From positions 58,501-122,500 of the forward strand of contig CAJNDS010000203.1 in the NCBI GenBank assembly GCA_905221605.1: a stretch of 64,000 bases of DNA. Reading direction: 5' to 3'. The stretch comes from Symbiodinium natans (Eukaryota; Sar; Dinophyceae; Suessiales; Symbiodiniaceae). Both the position numbers and the translations under genes were made by a program. Positions 1-10,341 of the stretch are shown here, in pieces (within the stretch, counting starts at the first letter, position 1; each line of letters opens with the position of its first letter). The notes beneath the pieces are model-generated. The model ran no database searches, had not been told where the DNA came from, and was given only the letters and a program-made list of their open reading frames with translations.

Positions 1-263
1 TCGGTCTGACGCATCGACCTTTACATCTTCCTCCTCCTCCTCCTCCTCATAGCTGTGCCCCTCCGATCCGCAATACTCGTCGCATGCGTCGTCACTTGCA
101 CGACTTGGCTTCGCCTCCCTACCCTCTACATCGGCATACTTCTCCACTGAGCCCTGTGACGAGTACTCATCTGAGGCCTCTGCTGGAGCATCTGCAGATG
201 TGGGGCAGAGGTTGTCTGCGGCGTCTTCGACCTTTTCAACTTCGTTTTGTAGTCGAGGTTCTC
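1..263 (-). CDS. acidic DEYS-repeat exon, third tandem copy (cut by window edge)
   Basis: The minus-strand frame is open across this stretch and matches the start of the acidic exon near 2.9-3.16 kb almost base for base. It carries the 'SADAPAEAS' lead-in, DEYSSQGS, a block with CDEYCGSEGHSY and a Glu run. It is the same tandem unit one period (about 2.89 kb) further along, so the array continues beyond position 1. Function is unknown. The composition (Asp, Glu, Ser) suggests a disordered acidic protein. Only the beginning of the exon lies in the window. Confidence 0.5.
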
Positions 264-289
264 TAGAACTCTGCGCTTGGCAGGTACTA

Positions 290-1840
290 TATGGCGGTCT
301 ACGATATTAGGGGTAGAGAGAACTCGACTATTTGGGGGTCTATTTTGGGGGTCTCCTACTTGCGTAGCATGCGCAAGGCAAGCGTGCTCAGGGCTTCTGA
401 CGGTGCAAATCTGAGCACTCCTTCTGCGAAAGAGATGGAGTTGCAAAATGCAACCTTCCTTCTAATTGCCCTGCCTCAGGCGCAGATTCTGCGAGCGGAC
501 GCAAGTTCTCGGACGTGCCGCCCTCGGCGTCCTCAACATCATTACATGTAGCTTCTGCCTCTCCTCCACCTCCCCTTCTCCCCCGGTGCCGTGAGGCCTC
601 CGCTGGAAGATCTGCAGATGCAGGGTCGCGGTACTCTGCGGTGTCTTCGGCCTTTTCAAAGTTGTGTCGTGGTCGAGGTTCTCTAGAGAGTTTTCTACAC
701 AATGCAAGCGTCTTCAGGGCACCTGAAGGTGCAAATCTTAGTTCGCAGCTGCTGGGCAAGAAAGGGTATGGGTACACTCCCTTCATCTCCCTTCAATCGC
801 CCAGCCTCAGCCGGAGTTTCTGCGGAGAGCGGACGGTTCTCGAGCGCGCCCCCGGCGTCCTCAACATCATTACTTGAAGCCTCTGCTCGCAGGATGCTGG
901 CAGCTTCTGCGCAAATCCTGAACCATGTTTGGGCTCTCCATGGCTCTCCCCCGAAAAAAAGCCTGGTTTTCGGAGCGCTTTGCTTCTGCTTGATGCTTGG
1001 CCAGTGCTTGGCGCTTTCGCGAAGGACCCGCGTTCCATCCAACTCCCGATGTCCTCCAGATTCGCGCCGAACACGTCTTCGATCTCCCGGATGTCGCGCG
1101 CCTCCTCGTCCTGTCAGAACGAAACCTTGAACTTTGAACCGTTCCTGAACACATGCGATCACGCCCCAAAACTCCTACAACCCACTTAAAGACTCTAAAT
1201 CCTCAAGCCTCAACTAAAAAAACTGCCGAAGCCCCTAGGACCGAAACCCCACAAGCTGGGAGGGCCTAGGGCCCTTTCGAAACCTAAACAAATCCTGACC
1301 CGCGCGGCTCATGGAAGACGTTTGGGGTTTCGAAAGTATGAGTACCCAACATCGCCCCCCCCAATTGCCCAGGGGCTCGACCGAGGTCAGTGGGCACTTT
1401 CGTGGCTTTGGCCGTCTTGGAGTTTTATGATGCTTCCTTATTTGTTCAGGGTTTAGGGCTTAGGGCTTAAATTGAATTACGGACGTTCTCCGCCTCGGCT
1501 GGGCCATGGGACTCGGCAACATCTTCACCGACCTCGGCATCACTTCGGCTTACACCAGCGAAGACTTCGAACAGTGTAGACCAGAACTTTAAGTCTTGAA
1601 ACAACACTTCCAACATGAAGAGAGGCAAAGGGAGACGCAAGCCTTCTAGGGCCTTCCATGAAGGAAGACAAGGGGAGACAAGCACATCGACCAGTCGGAC
1701 ATTCTTAGAAGGAACTGGCAACCCCAACAGTCTGCCGTTTGCGGGAACCATCGGGTGAATCATCTAGGCTCCTGCGATAGGGTCTTGAAGATGGATCGCT
1801 TGGCACCCGGCTGGGAGAGAATGAATGGCATCCTTCGCAG
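290..1840 (-). other. degenerate tail of acidic gene: short repeated coding-like blocks and intron-like sequence
   Basis: There is no long frame here. Short minus-strand peptides recur, such as NDVEDAEG followed by a PLxAExPAEAG stretch (for example around 390-560 and 700-870), and 'SREPRP' followed by an EKxED stretch. They resemble the lead-in of the next acidic exon (SADAPAEAS), so they may be short exons or decayed copies of one. A TTTAGGG-like word (agggtttagggcttaggg) lies near 1448-1466. I cannot define splice sites with confidence. Confidence 0.35.
1559..1767. other. 209-bp insertion present in one tandem copy only
   Basis: In the older-numbered copy at 4456, 'caccag' is followed directly by 'gctgctgtgatag'. 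In this copy the same flanks are separated by about 209 bp (from after 1558 to 1767). The inserted DNA has no repeat match that I noticed elsewhere in the window. Both flanks end in AG, so only a 2-bp target duplication, if any, could be present. It could be an insertion here or a deletion in the other copy. Confidence 0.6.
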
Positions 1841-1845
1841 ACTGC

Positions 1846-3042
1846 TCATGGTTGGGTTTGTTGGCTCGTTCGCGAAACGTCAAGTCTCAAGTCTGGGGAC
1901 TTGAGGGCACTGACAATTATGTCTGCAACTCCCAAACAAGTTGAATGCGGGTCCTCTTCGACTGCATCAGAGACTTCAATGGCTTCGGCGTCGCTCCGAC
2001 ACTCCTCCCCCACTTCCTCCTTCTCCTCTGCCTCCAAATGCTCGCCATCGCCCTCGTCCTCACGGGCCTCAACGCCCTCCCCAGCTTCAGCATCCTCGGC
2101 CTCATGAAGCGGGATCTGACTGTCATCCTTCAAAGCACCCGACCCGGACTGATCGGCCTCGGCCGCATCATCGGCGGCTTCATCTTCGGCTTTAGGGACA
2201 TGCTCTCCAGCGTCACCGTCGACACAGGCAGCCTCTCCAGCATCGGCTGCCTCGTCGACCGCCTTGCCCTGCTTCGCACCGCCTGGAGTGTCGCCCTCTG
2301 GGTCAGCATCCTCGGCCTCATGAAGCGGGATCTGATTGTCATCCTTCAAACCACCCGACTCGGACTGATCGGCCCCGGCCGCATCATCGGCGGCTTCATT
2401 TTTGGCTTCAGGGACATGCTCTCCAGCGTCACCGTCGACACAGGCAGCCTCTCCAGCATCGGCTGCCTCATCAACTGCTTTGTCCTGCTTTGAACCAGCG
2501 GCAGTGTCGTTCTCTAGCTCATGAATCGCGATCTCACTGTCATCTGCATTGTTCTGTCGGCCCTCGGCCGAACCAACCTCCTGCGCACCATCGCACTCTT
2601 TGTTGTGCAGGGAACCAGCCTTGCCCGCATCAAGAGGCACATCGGCCTCAGATACATCGTCTTCCTCCTCCTCCTCCTCATCCTCCTCCTCATAGCTGTA
2701 CTCCGACCCTGAGCAGTCTTCCCTTAGCTCCTCTTCAGAACCCTCCACGTCGGCAGAGCCTTGTGACGAATACTCATCTGAGTACTCGTCGTACTCGTCC
2801 CCCTCCTCATCCTCGTCAGGGGCCGTGACTTCTTCGCCCCTGTCATCCGATCCAGACTCGTGTGGGTACTCCTCCTCATCCTCTGCTGCTCGGTCTGACG
2901 CATCGACCTTTACATCTTCCTCCTCCTCCTCCTCCTCCTCCTCATAGCTGTGCCCCTCCGATCCGCAATACTCGTCGCATGCGTCGTCACTTGCACGACT
3001 TGGCTTCGCCTCCCTACCCTCTGCATCGGCATACTTCTCCAC
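1846..3042 (-). CDS. acidic repeat protein, second tandem copy (no N-terminal domain)
   Basis: An open frame of about 398 codons, open further upstream to about 3190 through 'PAEASDEYSSQGS'. In order it holds a DEYS/Glu-rich acidic part, a transition with 'IAIHELEND', two longer repeats (GKAVDEAADAGEAACVDGD, then EHVPEAxDEAADDAA, then IPLHEAEDA) and a Glu-rich end finishing with 'CLGVADIIVSALKSPDLRL'. The N-terminal domain seen in the copy starting at 6560 is missing; the duplication joined the tail of one copy to the acidic part of the next. No enzyme motif is visible; it is probably disordered. It could be an internal exon of one very long gene rather than a separate gene. Confidence 0.5.
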   Translation of the reverse strand: MEKYADAEGREAKPSRASDDACDEYCGSEGHSYEEEEEEEEEDVKVDASDRAAEDEEEYPHESGSDDRGEEVTAPDEDEEGDEYDEYSDEYSSQGSADVEGSEEELREDCSGSEYSYEEEDEEEEEEDDVSEADVPLDAGKAGSLHNKECDGAQEVGSAEGRQNNADDSEIAIHELENDTAAGSKQDKAVDEAADAGEAACVDGDAGEHVPEAKNEAADDAAGADQSESGGLKDDNQIPLHEAEDADPEGDTPGGAKQGKAVDEAADAGEAACVDGDAGEHVPKAEDEAADDAAEADQSGSGALKDDSQIPLHEAEDAEAGEGVEAREDEGDGEHLEAEEKEEVGEECRSDAEAIEVSDAVEEDPHSTCLGVADIIVSALKSPDLRLDVSRTSQQTQP

Positions 3043-3199
3043 TGAGCCCTGTGACGAGTACTCATCTGAGGCCTCTGCTGGAGCATCTGCAGATGTGGGG
3101 CAGAGGTTGCCTGCGGCGTCTTCGACCTTTTCAACTTCGTTTTGTGGTCGAGGTTCTCTAGAACTCTGCGCTTTGCAGGTACTATATGGTGGTCTACCA

Positions 3200-4360
3200 T
3201 ATTAGGGGTAGAGAACTCGACTATTTGGGGGGTCTATTTTGGGGGTCCCCTACTTGCGTAGCATGCGCAAGGCAAGCGTGCTCAGGGCTTCTGACGGTGC
3301 AAATCTGAGCACTCCTTCTGCGAAAGAGATGGAGTTGCAAAATGCAACCTTCCTTCTAATTGCCCTGCCTCAGGCGGAGATTCTGCGAGCGGACGCAAGT
3401 TCTCGGACGTGCCGCCCTCGGCGTCCTCAACATCATTACATGTAGCTTCTGCCTCTCCTCCACCTCCCCTTCTCCCCCGGTGCCGTGAGGCCTCCGCTGG
3501 AAGATCTGCAGATGCAGGGCCGCGGTACTCTGCGGTGTCTTCGGCCTTTTCAAAGTTGTGTCGTGGTCGAGGTTCTCTAGAGAGTTTTCTACACAATGCA
3601 AGCGTCTTCAGGGCACCTGAAGGTGCAAATCTTAGTTCGCAGCTGCTGGGCAAGAAAGGGTACGGGTACACTCCCTTCATCTCCCTTCAATCGCCCAGCC
3701 TCAGCCGGAGTTTCTGCGGAGAGCGGACGGTTCTCGAGCGCGCCCTCGGCGTCCTCAACATCATTACTTGAAGCCTCTGCTCGCAGGATGCTGGCAGCTT
3801 CTGCGCAAATCCTGAACCATGTTTGGGCTCTCCATGGCTCTCCCCGAAAAAAAAGCCTGGTTTCGGAGCGCTTTGCTTCTGCTTGATGCTTGGCCAGTGC
3901 TTGGCGCTTTCGCGAAGGACCCGCGTTCCATCCAATTCCCGATGTCCTCCAGATTCGCGCCGAACACGTCTTCGATCTCCCGGATGTCGTGCGCCTCCTC
4001 GTCCTGTCAGAACGAAACCTTGAACTTTGAACGTTTCTGAACACGTGCGATCACGCCCCAAAACTCCTACAACCCACTGAAAGACTCTAAATCCTCAAGC
4101 CTCAACTTAAAACTGCCGAAGCCCTAGGACCTAGGACCGAAACCACACAAGCTGGGAGGGCCTAGGGCCCTTTCGAAACCTGAACAAATCCTGACCCGCG
4201 CGGTTCATGGAAGACGTTTGGGGTTTCGAAAGTATGAGTACCCAACATCGCCCCCCCAATTGCCCAGGGGCTCGACCGAGGTCAGTGGGCACTTTCGTGG
4301 CTTTGGCCGTCTTGGAGTTTTATGATGCTTCCTTATTTGTTCGGGGTTTAGGGCTTAGGG
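3200..4360 (-). other. degenerate tail between tandem acidic exons
   Basis: This is the second copy of the 290-1840 tail, with the same short NDVEDAEG/PAEAG blocks and a telomere-like word (gggtttagggcttagggttt, about 4345). It has no long conserved frame. It probably contains introns and small exons of the acidic gene, or decayed exon copies. Confidence 0.35.
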
Positions 4361-4361
4361 T

Positions 4362-6560
4362 TTAAATTGAATATCGGACGTTCTCCGCCTCAGCTGGGCC
4401 ATGGGACTCGTCAACATCTTCACCGACCTCGGCATCACTTCGGCTTACACCAGGCTGCTGTGATAGGGTCTTGAAGATGGATCGCTTGGCACCCGGCTGG
4501 GAGAGCCTGAATGGCATCCTTCGCAGACTGCTCATGGTTGGGGTTTGTTGGCTCGTTCGCGAAACGTCAAGTCTCAAGTCTGGGGACTTGAGGGCACTGA
4601 CAATTATGTCTGCAACTCCCAAACAAGTTGAATGCGGGTCCTCTTCGACTGCATCAGAGACTTCAATGGCTTCGGCGTCGCTCCGACACTCCTCCCCCAC
4701 TTCCTCCTTCTCCTCTGCCTCCAAATGCTCGCCATCGCCCTCGTCCTCACGAGCCTCAACCCCCTCCCCAGCTTCAGCATCCTCGGCCTCATGAAGCGGG
4801 ATCTGACTGTCATCCTTCAAAGCACCCGACCCGGACTGATCGGCCTCGGCCGCATCATCGGCGGCTTCATCTTCGGCTTCAGGGACATGCTCTCCAGCGT
4901 CACCGTCGACACCGGCAGCCTCTCCAGCATCGACCGCCTTGCTCTGCTTCGCACTGCCTGGAGTGTCGCCCTCTGGGTCGGCATCCTCGGCCTCATGAAG
5001 CGACCCGGACTGATCGGCCGCATCATCGGCGGCTTCATCTTCGGCTTCAGGGACATGCTCTGCAGCATCACCGTCGACACAGGCAGCGTCTCCAGCATCG
5101 GCTGCCTCGTCGACCGCCTTGCCCTGCTTCGCATCGCCTGGAGTGTCGCCCTCTGGGTCAGCATCCTCGGCCTCATGAAGCGGGATCTGACTGTGATCCT
5201 GCAAAGCACCCGACTCGGACTGATCGGCCCCGGCCGCATCATCGGCGGCTTCATCTTTGGCTTCAGGGACATGCTCTCCAGCATCACCGTCGACACAGGC
5301 AGCCTCCCCAGCATCGGCTGCCTCGTCGACCGCCTTGCCCTGCTTCGCACCGCCTGGAGTGTCGCCCTCTGGGTCAGCATCCTCGGCCTCACGAAGCAGG
5401 ATCTGACTGTCATCCTGCAAAGCACCCGACCCGGACTGATCGGCCTCGGCCGCATCATCGGCTTCATCTTCGGCTTCAGGGACATGCTCAACAGCATCGC
5501 CATCGACACAGGCAGCCTCTCCAGCATCGGCTGCCTCGTCAACTGCTTTGCCCTGCTTTGAACCGCCGGCAGTGTCGTTCTCTAGCTCATGAATCGCGAT
5601 CTCACTGTCATCTGCGTTGTTCTGTCGGCCCTCGGCCGAACCAACCTCCTGCGCACCATCGCACTCTTTGTTGTGCAGGGAACCAGCCTTGCCCGCATCA
5701 GGAGGCACGTCGGCCTCGGATACATCTTCTTCTTCCTCCTCCTCATAGCTGTACTCCGACCCTGAGCAGTCTTCGCTTAGCTCCTCTTCAGAACCCTCCA
5801 CGTCGGCAGAGCCTTGTGACGAATACTCATCTGAGTACTCGTCGTACTCGTCCCCCTCCTCATCCTCTTCAGGGGCCGTGACTTCTTCGCCCCGGTCATC
5901 CGATCCGGACTCGTCTGAGTACTCCTCCTCATCCGCTGCTGCATGGACCTTTACATCTTCCTCCTCCTCCTCATGGCTGTACCCCTCCGATCCGGAGTAC
6001 TCGTCGCATGCGTCGTCACATGCACGACGTGGCTTCGCCTCCCTACCCTCTGCATCTGAGCCCTGTGACGAGTACTCATCTGAGTACTCGTCGTACTCGT
6101 CCTGGGCACTGTCTTCTTCGCCCCTGTCATCCGATCCAGACTCTTCTGAGTACTCCTCCTCCTCTGCTGCTAGCCCCACATCAATGTCCACCTGGGCATC
6201 CTCTGTTGATTGCCTCTCCTCCAACCCTTCAGATCCAGTCCCCGCAGGGTCACAACGACCATCTTCGCTCGCGCTGGTTCGGGTCAAGGACCCGCTGAAG
6301 GCCGGTGAGCCCTCGGGGCTTCGACGTGCCTCTCCACAAGTCGAATCCTGATGGGTTGGCAAAAGCAACTTCTTCGAGTTTTCAGAACCCCAACAGCGAT
6401 GATGATGATGCTGGCGCTCCTCGCAAAGCTGTTCAACCTTGTCCAGCCCAAATCCTTCGAAACAGGATCCTGGTATTTCTATTTTTGCTTTGCGCCGCGC
6501 CAGTACACTTCCGAGTGAAGCACGGTTCCTGGAAACGGGAACATCGTCGCACGACGCCAT
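4362..6560 (-). CDS. acidic repeat protein with conserved N-terminal domain
   Basis: A 732-codon frame with a true ATG at 6558-6560. Residues 1-45 contain a conserved block with 'LARRKAKIEIPGSCFEGFG' that recurs, diverged, at the start of the genes at 25753 and 56458, where it reads 'LERRRLRVEVAECCFDGFG'. Residues about 120-300 are DEYSDEYSSQGS and Glu runs. Residues about 300-600 are 4-5 imperfect repeats of about 75-85 residues (LHEAEDADPEGDTPG, then KAVDEAADAGEAACVDGD, then EHVPEAEDEAADDAA). The C-terminus has 'ADIIVSALKSPDLRLDV'. There is no catalytic motif or membrane segment. The long plus-strand frames over it are products of the repeat composition. Function unknown; the shared N-terminus makes it a member of a family of at least four. 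Confidence 0.65.
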   Translation of the reverse strand: MASCDDVPVSRNRASLGSVLARRKAKIEIPGSCFEGFGLDKVEQLCEERQHHHHRCWGSENSKKLLLPTHQDSTCGEARRSPEGSPAFSGSLTRTSASEDGRCDPAGTGSEGLEERQSTEDAQVDIDVGLAAEEEEYSEESGSDDRGEEDSAQDEYDEYSDEYSSQGSDAEGREAKPRRACDDACDEYSGSEGYSHEEEEEDVKVHAAADEEEYSDESGSDDRGEEVTAPEEDEEGDEYDEYSDEYSSQGSADVEGSEEELSEDCSGSEYSYEEEEEEDVSEADVPPDAGKAGSLHNKECDGAQEVGSAEGRQNNADDSEIAIHELENDTAGGSKQGKAVDEAADAGEAACVDGDAVEHVPEAEDEADDAAEADQSGSGALQDDSQILLREAEDADPEGDTPGGAKQGKAVDEAADAGEAACVDGDAGEHVPEAKDEAADDAAGADQSESGALQDHSQIPLHEAEDADPEGDTPGDAKQGKAVDEAADAGDAACVDGDAAEHVPEAEDEAADDAADQSGSLHEAEDADPEGDTPGSAKQSKAVDAGEAAGVDGDAGEHVPEAEDEAADDAAEADQSGSGALKDDSQIPLHEAEDAEAGEGVEAREDEGDGEHLEAEEKEEVGEECRSDAEAIEVSDAVEEDPHSTCLGVADIIVSALKSPDLRLDVSRTSQQTPTMSSLRRMPFRLSQPGAKRSIFKTLSQQPGVSRSDAEVGEDVDESHGPAEAENVRYSI

Positions 6561-7262
6561 GAAGCTCTCTCACAGGCGAGTTCTCCTACGATTGTCACTC
6601 AGCTCCAGTACTTTTTGGCTGCCGGGCTGCTTCAGTAATCAAGTACTTCCTTCGTGTTTTAGTTTTGATTAATCAAACACATGAAAACAAGGAGTCTGAC
6701 TACCATTCAGAACGTGCCGAAGTGTGTGAGAGGCTCTTTGAGCACAAAGAAAGCAAAATCCAGTGACAATCTGCAACAATGAGCAGCATCTGCGCAAGAG
6801 GTGCTTCCCACGATGCCCTCTTCTGGACCCTTTTGCATCGCGCGAAGCGTCGCCTGTCAGGTTTGCTCAGCTTCAAGCCAGAGGTTGGACAAAGCCGCTA
6901 ATCGCAGTATCTTTGATACTACGTTTGGTTACTTTGATTTGTTTTTTTGCCGTGAGGCCGGGCTGCATTGCCGGCTTCTGTGCGTGCGTGCTCGGGGAAA
7001 ACGGAAAACTTGCGTGCAGGGGTAAGCTCCGCCCGCTCTTGAATTCCAGTGGCCTCGAGGCTCACCTCTAAAATTAACATCTTGTTGGCCAAGATAAGCA
7101 CCGCTTTATCCTGCAATATCCTACGTCTTACTTATATCATATCATGTCCACAGTCACAGTGTCATGCGTAGTGCGGCAGATTGGCCAGGCCTGCCTACAA
7201 AAGAATGCCAGGAGACGGTCGTCTCAACTGACAATTGTTGTGTCCAATGGTCCATGACCGTG
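6561..7262. other. intergenic spacer, conserved with 27.18-27.85 kb
   Basis: No coding frame is supported. Parts near 6710-6890 match 27295-27470, including 'gaggctctttgagcaca'-like and 'ggttggacaaagccg'-like words, so the spacer was duplicated with its neighbours. It lies between the stop of the Pro-rich gene (7263) and the start of the acidic gene (6560), and so should hold the 3' end of one and the 5' region of the other. No promoter motif is recognised. Confidence 0.6.
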
Positions 7263-7427
7263 TCAGCCTCGCTGGCTGAGCTCGATTCTTAAAGCCTTAA
7301 AGTAATTTCGTTCGGAGTCATCAGACTCGCCGTTCTCAAACATGTAGTACGCACGTTCCAGGACGCGCTTTTGCAAGCTGGGATTGAGACCCTGCTCATG
7401 GGCTCTTCTCGCCATCGCATCTGTGAC
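7263..7427 (-). CDS. conserved last exon (54 aa) of the RTLRF Pro-rich gene, unit 1
   Basis: A short frame reading VTDAMARRAHEQG, then LNPSLQKRVLERAYYMFENG, then ESDDSERNYFKALRIELSQRG and TGA. The copy at 27856-28020 has exactly the same length and only five amino-acid differences, while the surrounding intron and spacer differ much more. The likely acceptor is TTGATCAG followed by G, in phase 0, which matches the phase-0 donor of the exon ending at 7648. The peptide is predicted helical and charged. I recognise no homolog. Confidence 0.7.
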   Translation of the reverse strand, partial: VTDAMARRAHEQGLNPSLQKRVLERAYYMFENGESDDSERNYFKALRIELSQRG

Positions 7428-7647
7428 CTGATCAAACTGTCAGGGAAAGTTCTGGCTCTCCGTTTGGCAAGCCCGTAACCCCACCCGCCCCACCCTCCAC
7501 CTGCAACAGGAACCTTCGGTATGAATCCAGCAACTCGCAATGCTAACTTGAGAAGGGGGCAAGGTGGAGGGGGGAGGTGGGGGATTCAAGCAAGCCTGCT
7601 CCAAGCTTCATCCGAACATCTTACAAACCAAGTTTGAGCCAAGCCAC

Positions 7648-8568
7648 CTCCACAGGCTTCGGGCTGTAGACTCGCCCTACGCCACCATCGCCCACAGGTG
7701 GCGTACTCCCGTTGCAGGAGCTTGGCACTGTACCGGTGGAGCCCGTTCGAGCAATGCGGCCTTGCTTGTTATGCTTGTTATGCTTGCTATGCTTGCTATG
7801 CTTTCCTTGCTTGCTGGGGGCTGGCGTGTCATCAGCCGCGGTGCTGTGCCTGCGATGCTTGTGTTGGATCTCACTCTGGTGGTGATGCCTTGCAGATCGG
7901 GGGGCATTCTGATTTGCCTGGGCTGCGCGCTTCATCGGCTCGGCATGTCTGTCCAGGTTGCCTTCGGAGGCAGCGCTGACTGCGCTGACTGCGAAGCTGG
8001 AGCTCGGCACTGGTGCTGGCTTAGCGTCTGCTGAGGTCTTGCTGGAAGCTGCCGAACCAGCAGGACCTGACTGCGGTGTTGGAAGCTGAGAAATCTCTGG
8101 GACTCTTCTGGCTGCCTTTGGTGCAGGCGGAGGCTGTGGGTCTGCTTGGCCTGCGCAAGGCCTGTCGCAGCCGGAGCTTTTGCTGGCCGACACGGATCGC
8201 GGGTTTGGGCTGATCTCCCGCTGCTCAACTATCTCAGAAAACCGAAGTGTCCTCATTGGCCTGGGCCGGTTGGCGTCCCTAAGAGCCGATGGCAGAGGAG
8301 ATGGAGAAGGTCTTGGCGCGGGCGTTGTGGATACACTGCCGGCTGAAGCTGCTGCTCCACTTTTGCCCACTCTCACCTCTGTCGCCGGCTGAAAAGGCAC
8401 TTGGAACGGGGGACTGTCCTCCAGAAGTGTCTGGTTGCTCCATGACACTTCGTGTTTCAGTGGTGGGTGGTCTTGGTTTTGCCTCACCTCCTGGCGTACA
8501 TCGTGGGAGAGTATGCAGTTCCTCTGTCGACCATCAGCGTGCACGGGCATCGCCTCTGTGGGACCCAT
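7648..8568 (-). CDS. Pro-rich protein with RTLRF docking-like motif, exon (unit 1)
   Basis: Open frame from ATG at 8566-8568. In order: 'PLKHEVSW' (shared with the KTLSF gene at 36.7 kb), 'PFQVPFQP', a Pro/Ser segment, the motif RTLRFSEIVEQREISPN, then Ser/Ala/Pro-rich sequence and a His/Lys/Ser-repeat end (HSKHSKHNKHNKQ). The motif resembles protein phosphatase 1 docking sites of the RVxF class followed by a downstream RE; the valine position is leucine here, so this is a suggestion. The exon probably ends at 7648 (phase 0, next bases GTGGCT) and joins 7427-7263. Its paralog is at 28818-29870. The upstream boundary is uncertain. Confidence 0.6.
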
Positions 8569-8646
8569 GCTTGCAATATCCCTACTGTTGCGTTGGGCGG
8601 GGGAGGGGGCGGGGACGGAAACTTCCAGATCTCTCGTTGAAAAGGC

Positions 8647-9288
8647 TTATGGAGTGGAGGGCTCTCTTGTAAGAGGCTTATGGCTACTGGCAACAGCAAA
8701 AATACTCAGACCATCTCGGGACAAGCTGACGAGTCTGCGTCTGGCCTCCACCTCCTGCTTTCTATGCACCTTCTTGGCTTCCGCCTTCTTCTGGGCTTCC
8801 TCCTGTCGTTTGGCCTCAGCCTCCACCTTCCTCTTCTCCGCCGCCTCTGCCCGCACCTTCTTGCCTTCCTCCTTCGACTCCATCTTTTCTTTTTTCACTA
8901 GATTGCCGACCTCGCCATGTTGCAGGCAGCGAGACAGCAAGTGGATATGGCTGGACGTGTGCTCAGCGAAATGATGCGACATGTGCCTGCGGACGTCCTG
9001 AGGGGTCACATTCGGACATTCACATGTTGCTTCATCCCGTCTGGCCTCCACCGCCTTCGGCTTCTCCTCCTCGGCGTTGCGCTTGGCAGCTTCGCCTGCT
9101 CGTGCCCTCTCGGGCTCCTCCTTTTGTGCGTACTCCTGTCGTTTGGCCTCAGCCTCTGCCTTATTCTGCCTCTTCTTCCCCCCTGACTCTGCATGCGCCT
9201 TCTGGGCGTCCTCCGTCTTCTTGGCGTCCACCTGCCGCTTTGCCTCAGCCTCCTCCTTCTTCTTCTTCTCCTGAGCTTGGCGCTTTGC
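8647..9288 (-). CDS. coiled-coil plus Cys/His exon, last copy of the tandem exon array
   Basis: The frame starts after an AG at 9289-9290. It reads through the same 135-residue module as the three upstream copies: a Lys/Glu/Ala coiled coil, then DEATCECPN, then 'HMSHHFAEHTSSHIHLLSRC'. This copy lacks the GT donor used by the others (AAAAG is followed by ATGGAG), so the frame runs on into a second coiled coil (KRKVEAEAKRQEEAQKKAE) and ends at 8647. The Cys and His spacing suggests a metal-binding fold, but it matches no zinc finger I can name. Confidence 0.6.
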   Translation of the reverse strand, partial: AKRQAQEKKKKEEAEAKRQVDAKKTEDAQKAHAESGGKKRQNKAEAEAKRQEYAQKEEPERARAGEAAKRNAEEEKPKAVEARRDEATCECPNVTPQDVRRHMSHHFAEHTSSHIHLLSRCLQHGEVGNLVKKEKMESKEEGKKVRAEAAEKRKVEAEAKRQEEAQKKAEAKKVHRKQEVEARRRLVSLSRDGLSIFAVASSHKPLTREPSTP

Positions 9289-9936
9289 CTCGACAATGAC
9301 AATGAAACAGAAACGCTAGGGTGCAAGCTGCAAGACTCAATTCGCCTCGGCCTCCGGCCGAGAAGCGTCTGGAACAAGCAGACCAGGATCTGGTCCACTT
9401 CCCTTTCCCAACCCTTCCCACGAAATATCTCTCGACGCCACAGTGACGGTCGTGCAGAGGCGCTGCCGCCTTTCCTTGGACGCCCCCTGCCTTCGAAACC
9501 CCCATTCGAACGCGAGGCAAACCTTTTGGGACCCCTAGTCTCCCTGAAAACCACCCCAAACAGCCCCCCGAGAATGTGGCGGCTTGCCAGCCCGGCCGAG
9601 CGGCGCAAGTGGGCTCCTCCCACAGAGACCATGCCAACAAACCGAAAAGGACCGCTGCCCATGCTACAGCCCGCGTTGGGCCGGCCCGGATGCCGAGGCG
9701 GCGTGCGCGGAAGCGTTTGAAAGCATCTTAGATGCATGCTTTGGCAGTGTGCAGAGCTGTGGCTTGGATGGGTGGAACACAAGATGAAATCCAATCGCTA
9801 CATGCAGCTTGCGTATTCACGTCAACACCCTGCCACCAAAATCCACTCAAGCGAGATACTGTCGCACCTCCTTCTTTTCTGGGGGTGACAAAAGCCCTTC
9901 AGGTGTTCTACGGCTCATCTTCTGATTCTCAACTAC

Positions 9937-10341
9937 CTTTTCTTTTTTCACTAGATTGCCGACCTCGCCATGTTGCAGGCAGCGAGACAGCAAGTGGATA
10001 TGGCTGGACGTGTGCTCAGCGAAATGATGCGACATGTGCCTGCGGACGTCCTGAGGGGTCACATTCGGACATTCACATGTTGCTTCATCCCGTCTGGCCT
10101 CCACCGCCTTCGGCTTCTCCTCCTCGGCGTTGCGCTTGGCAGCTTCCCCTGCTCGTGCCCTCTCGGGCTCCTCCTTTTGTGCGTCCTCCTGTCGTTTGGC
10201 CTCAGCCTCTGCCTTATTCTGCCTCTTCTTCCCCCCTGACTCTGCATGCGCCTTCTGGGCGTCCTCCGTCTTCTTGGCGTCCACCTGCCGCTTTGCCTCA
10301 GCCTCCTCCTTCTTCTTCTTCTCCTGAGCTTGGCGCTTTGC
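9937..10341 (-). CDS. coiled-coil/Cys-His exon, array copy 3 in transcript order
   Basis: A 405-bp exon (135 codons). It begins after AG (GCAAAGCGCCAAGC) and ends before GTAGTTGAG, both at codon boundaries. It encodes a charged coiled coil (AKRQAQEKKKKEEAEAKRQ and similar), 'EARRDEATCECPN', and a His-rich tail with Cys at the end (HLLSRCLQHG). Phase 0 at both ends lets duplicated copies be spliced in series without a frame break. Confidence 0.6.

Larger units (their letters stand above)
1..5800. repeat. large tandem duplication, period about 2.7-2.9 kb
   Basis: Sequence from position 1 recurs from about 2891, including the non-exonic parts. For example, the block at 388-786 matches 3282-3680, an offset of 2894. 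The offset falls to about 2687 in the acidic repeat region (1901 against 4588) because the copies differ by indels and by the number of acidic repeats. Two full periods plus the start of a third are visible. Confidence 0.9.

Noticed and set aside
4628-5881. Long plus-strand frames (417 and 309 codons) opposite the acidic gene
   Set aside because: They are Arg/His/Pro-rich or hydrophobic shadows of the Glu/Asp/Ala repeats on the minus strand; the minus frame has the conserved N-terminus, an ATG and family members.
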